In this document: piece by piece, positions 30,995 through 31,333 of the stretch | Layout of the letters: every line of letters starts with the position of its first letter | Numbering within the stretch: the first letter of the stretch is position 1 | The notes under the pieces: model-generated | What the model was told of the DNA's origin: nothing | What the model saw: only the letters and a program-made list of their open reading frames with translations | Database searches by the model: none | IMG/VR virus record: IMGVR_UViG_3300017598_000267 | Span: 1 to 31,333 of that record | Reading direction: 5' to 3' (one strand) | Source of the DNA: a virus | DNA: 31,333 nucleotides | Position numbers and translations under genes: made by a program

Positions 30995-31333
30995 ATGAAA
31001 AAACCAACGGGATATATTTTATATGAAGGTAAGAGCCAAATTGATGGTGCACCTATTGTGGCTATTGTTACAATGAAGTCAAGTAATGTTAAAACGGGCA
31101 ACATGGCTAGTATGTGGATATTACGTAGTGATGTTAAACCTACTGAAGCAAGTAAAGAGGGTAAAGATGAATCTATTTGTGGTTCGTGCCCTCATAGACA
31201 TTCGTTAGGTGGGTCTTGTTATGTTACTTTATTTCAAGCACCATTGCAAGTATACAAGTCGTATAAGAAAGGGAACTATCCTAAAGCAAATGATATAAAC
31301 TTATTTAAAGATATGTCTATTCGCTTCGGAGCA
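30995..31333 (+). CDS. Cys-motif phage protein, C-terminus cut by window edge
   Basis: 113 codons are visible from ATG at 30995 with no stop. The pattern ESICGSCPHRHSLGGSCYVTLFQAPLQVYKSYKKGNYP (C62, C65, C75) is one I recognise from a widespread phage protein family of unknown function, with a probable metal- or cluster-binding Cys set followed by a basic helix. The N-terminal part is beta-rich (YILYEGKSQIDGAPIVAIVTMK). It has its own operator-controlled promoter and the 21-base leader block, hinting at timed, strong expression. Confidence 0.65.
   Translation, partial: MKKPTGYILYEGKSQIDGAPIVAIVTMKSSNVKTGNMASMWILRSDVKPTEASKEGKDESICGSCPHRHSLGGSCYVTLFQAPLQVYKSYKKGNYPKANDINLFKDMSIRFGA

Overview
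This window looks like part of the genome of a lytic, tailed double-stranded DNA phage of a Bacteroidota host, most likely a flavobacterium or relative. It is AT-rich and tightly packed. It carries a complete terminase, portal, scaffold and major capsid block facing a recombination/replication block. Several intergenic sites match the Bacteroidota promoter form (TTTG, about 20 bases, TAnnTTTG). A DUF1573 domain and mostly absent Shine-Dalgarno sequences also fit such a host. No integrase, repressor of recognised type, lysis gene, RNA polymerase or DNA polymerase is visible. The large portal followed in the same operon by capsid genes, with an HU/IHF-like gene nearby, recalls crAss-like phages, but I cannot confirm that without searches.

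Left half, minus strand, transcribed right to left from about 17250. First come small genes: a putative winged-helix protein, an HU/IHF-like protein, a zinc-finger/DUF1573 fusion and three unknowns. Then come the large terminase subunit, portal, an acidic scaffold-like protein and the major capsid protein, followed by a terminator. Next are two head or neck proteins and a cysteine-rich 666-residue virion protein, followed by a strong terminator. Last are two fibre-type proteins, the final one running off the left edge.

The divergent region at 17128-17389 has one promoter candidate for each arm and an extended palindrome inside the leftward leader.

Right half, plus strand. 17390-23467 holds RecA, a GIY-YIG-like nuclease, a ClpP-like serine protease, SSB, a T5 A1-like metallophosphoesterase and a GroES-like co-chaperonin. 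These suggest recombination-based replication, host takeover and help in folding phage proteins. A highly structured 160-base segment (23473-23632) follows, then small unknown genes, including micro-ORFs.

25447-26909 has no credible gene. It contains a DnaA-box-like site, three 21-bp-phased iterons, three TGGCACGGT repeats, two boxA-like sequences, an inverted repeat, several hairpins and a tRNA-like fold. It is the best candidate for an origin and/or structured transcript region.

26910-31333 holds small early-type genes, including a DUF932 protein, a secreted protein and a partial cysteine-motif protein. Two of its promoters have near-identical architecture and share the inverted repeat TTGCAAA-N3-TTTGCAT with the non-coding region. 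Several leaders in this stretch are reused word for word between genes.
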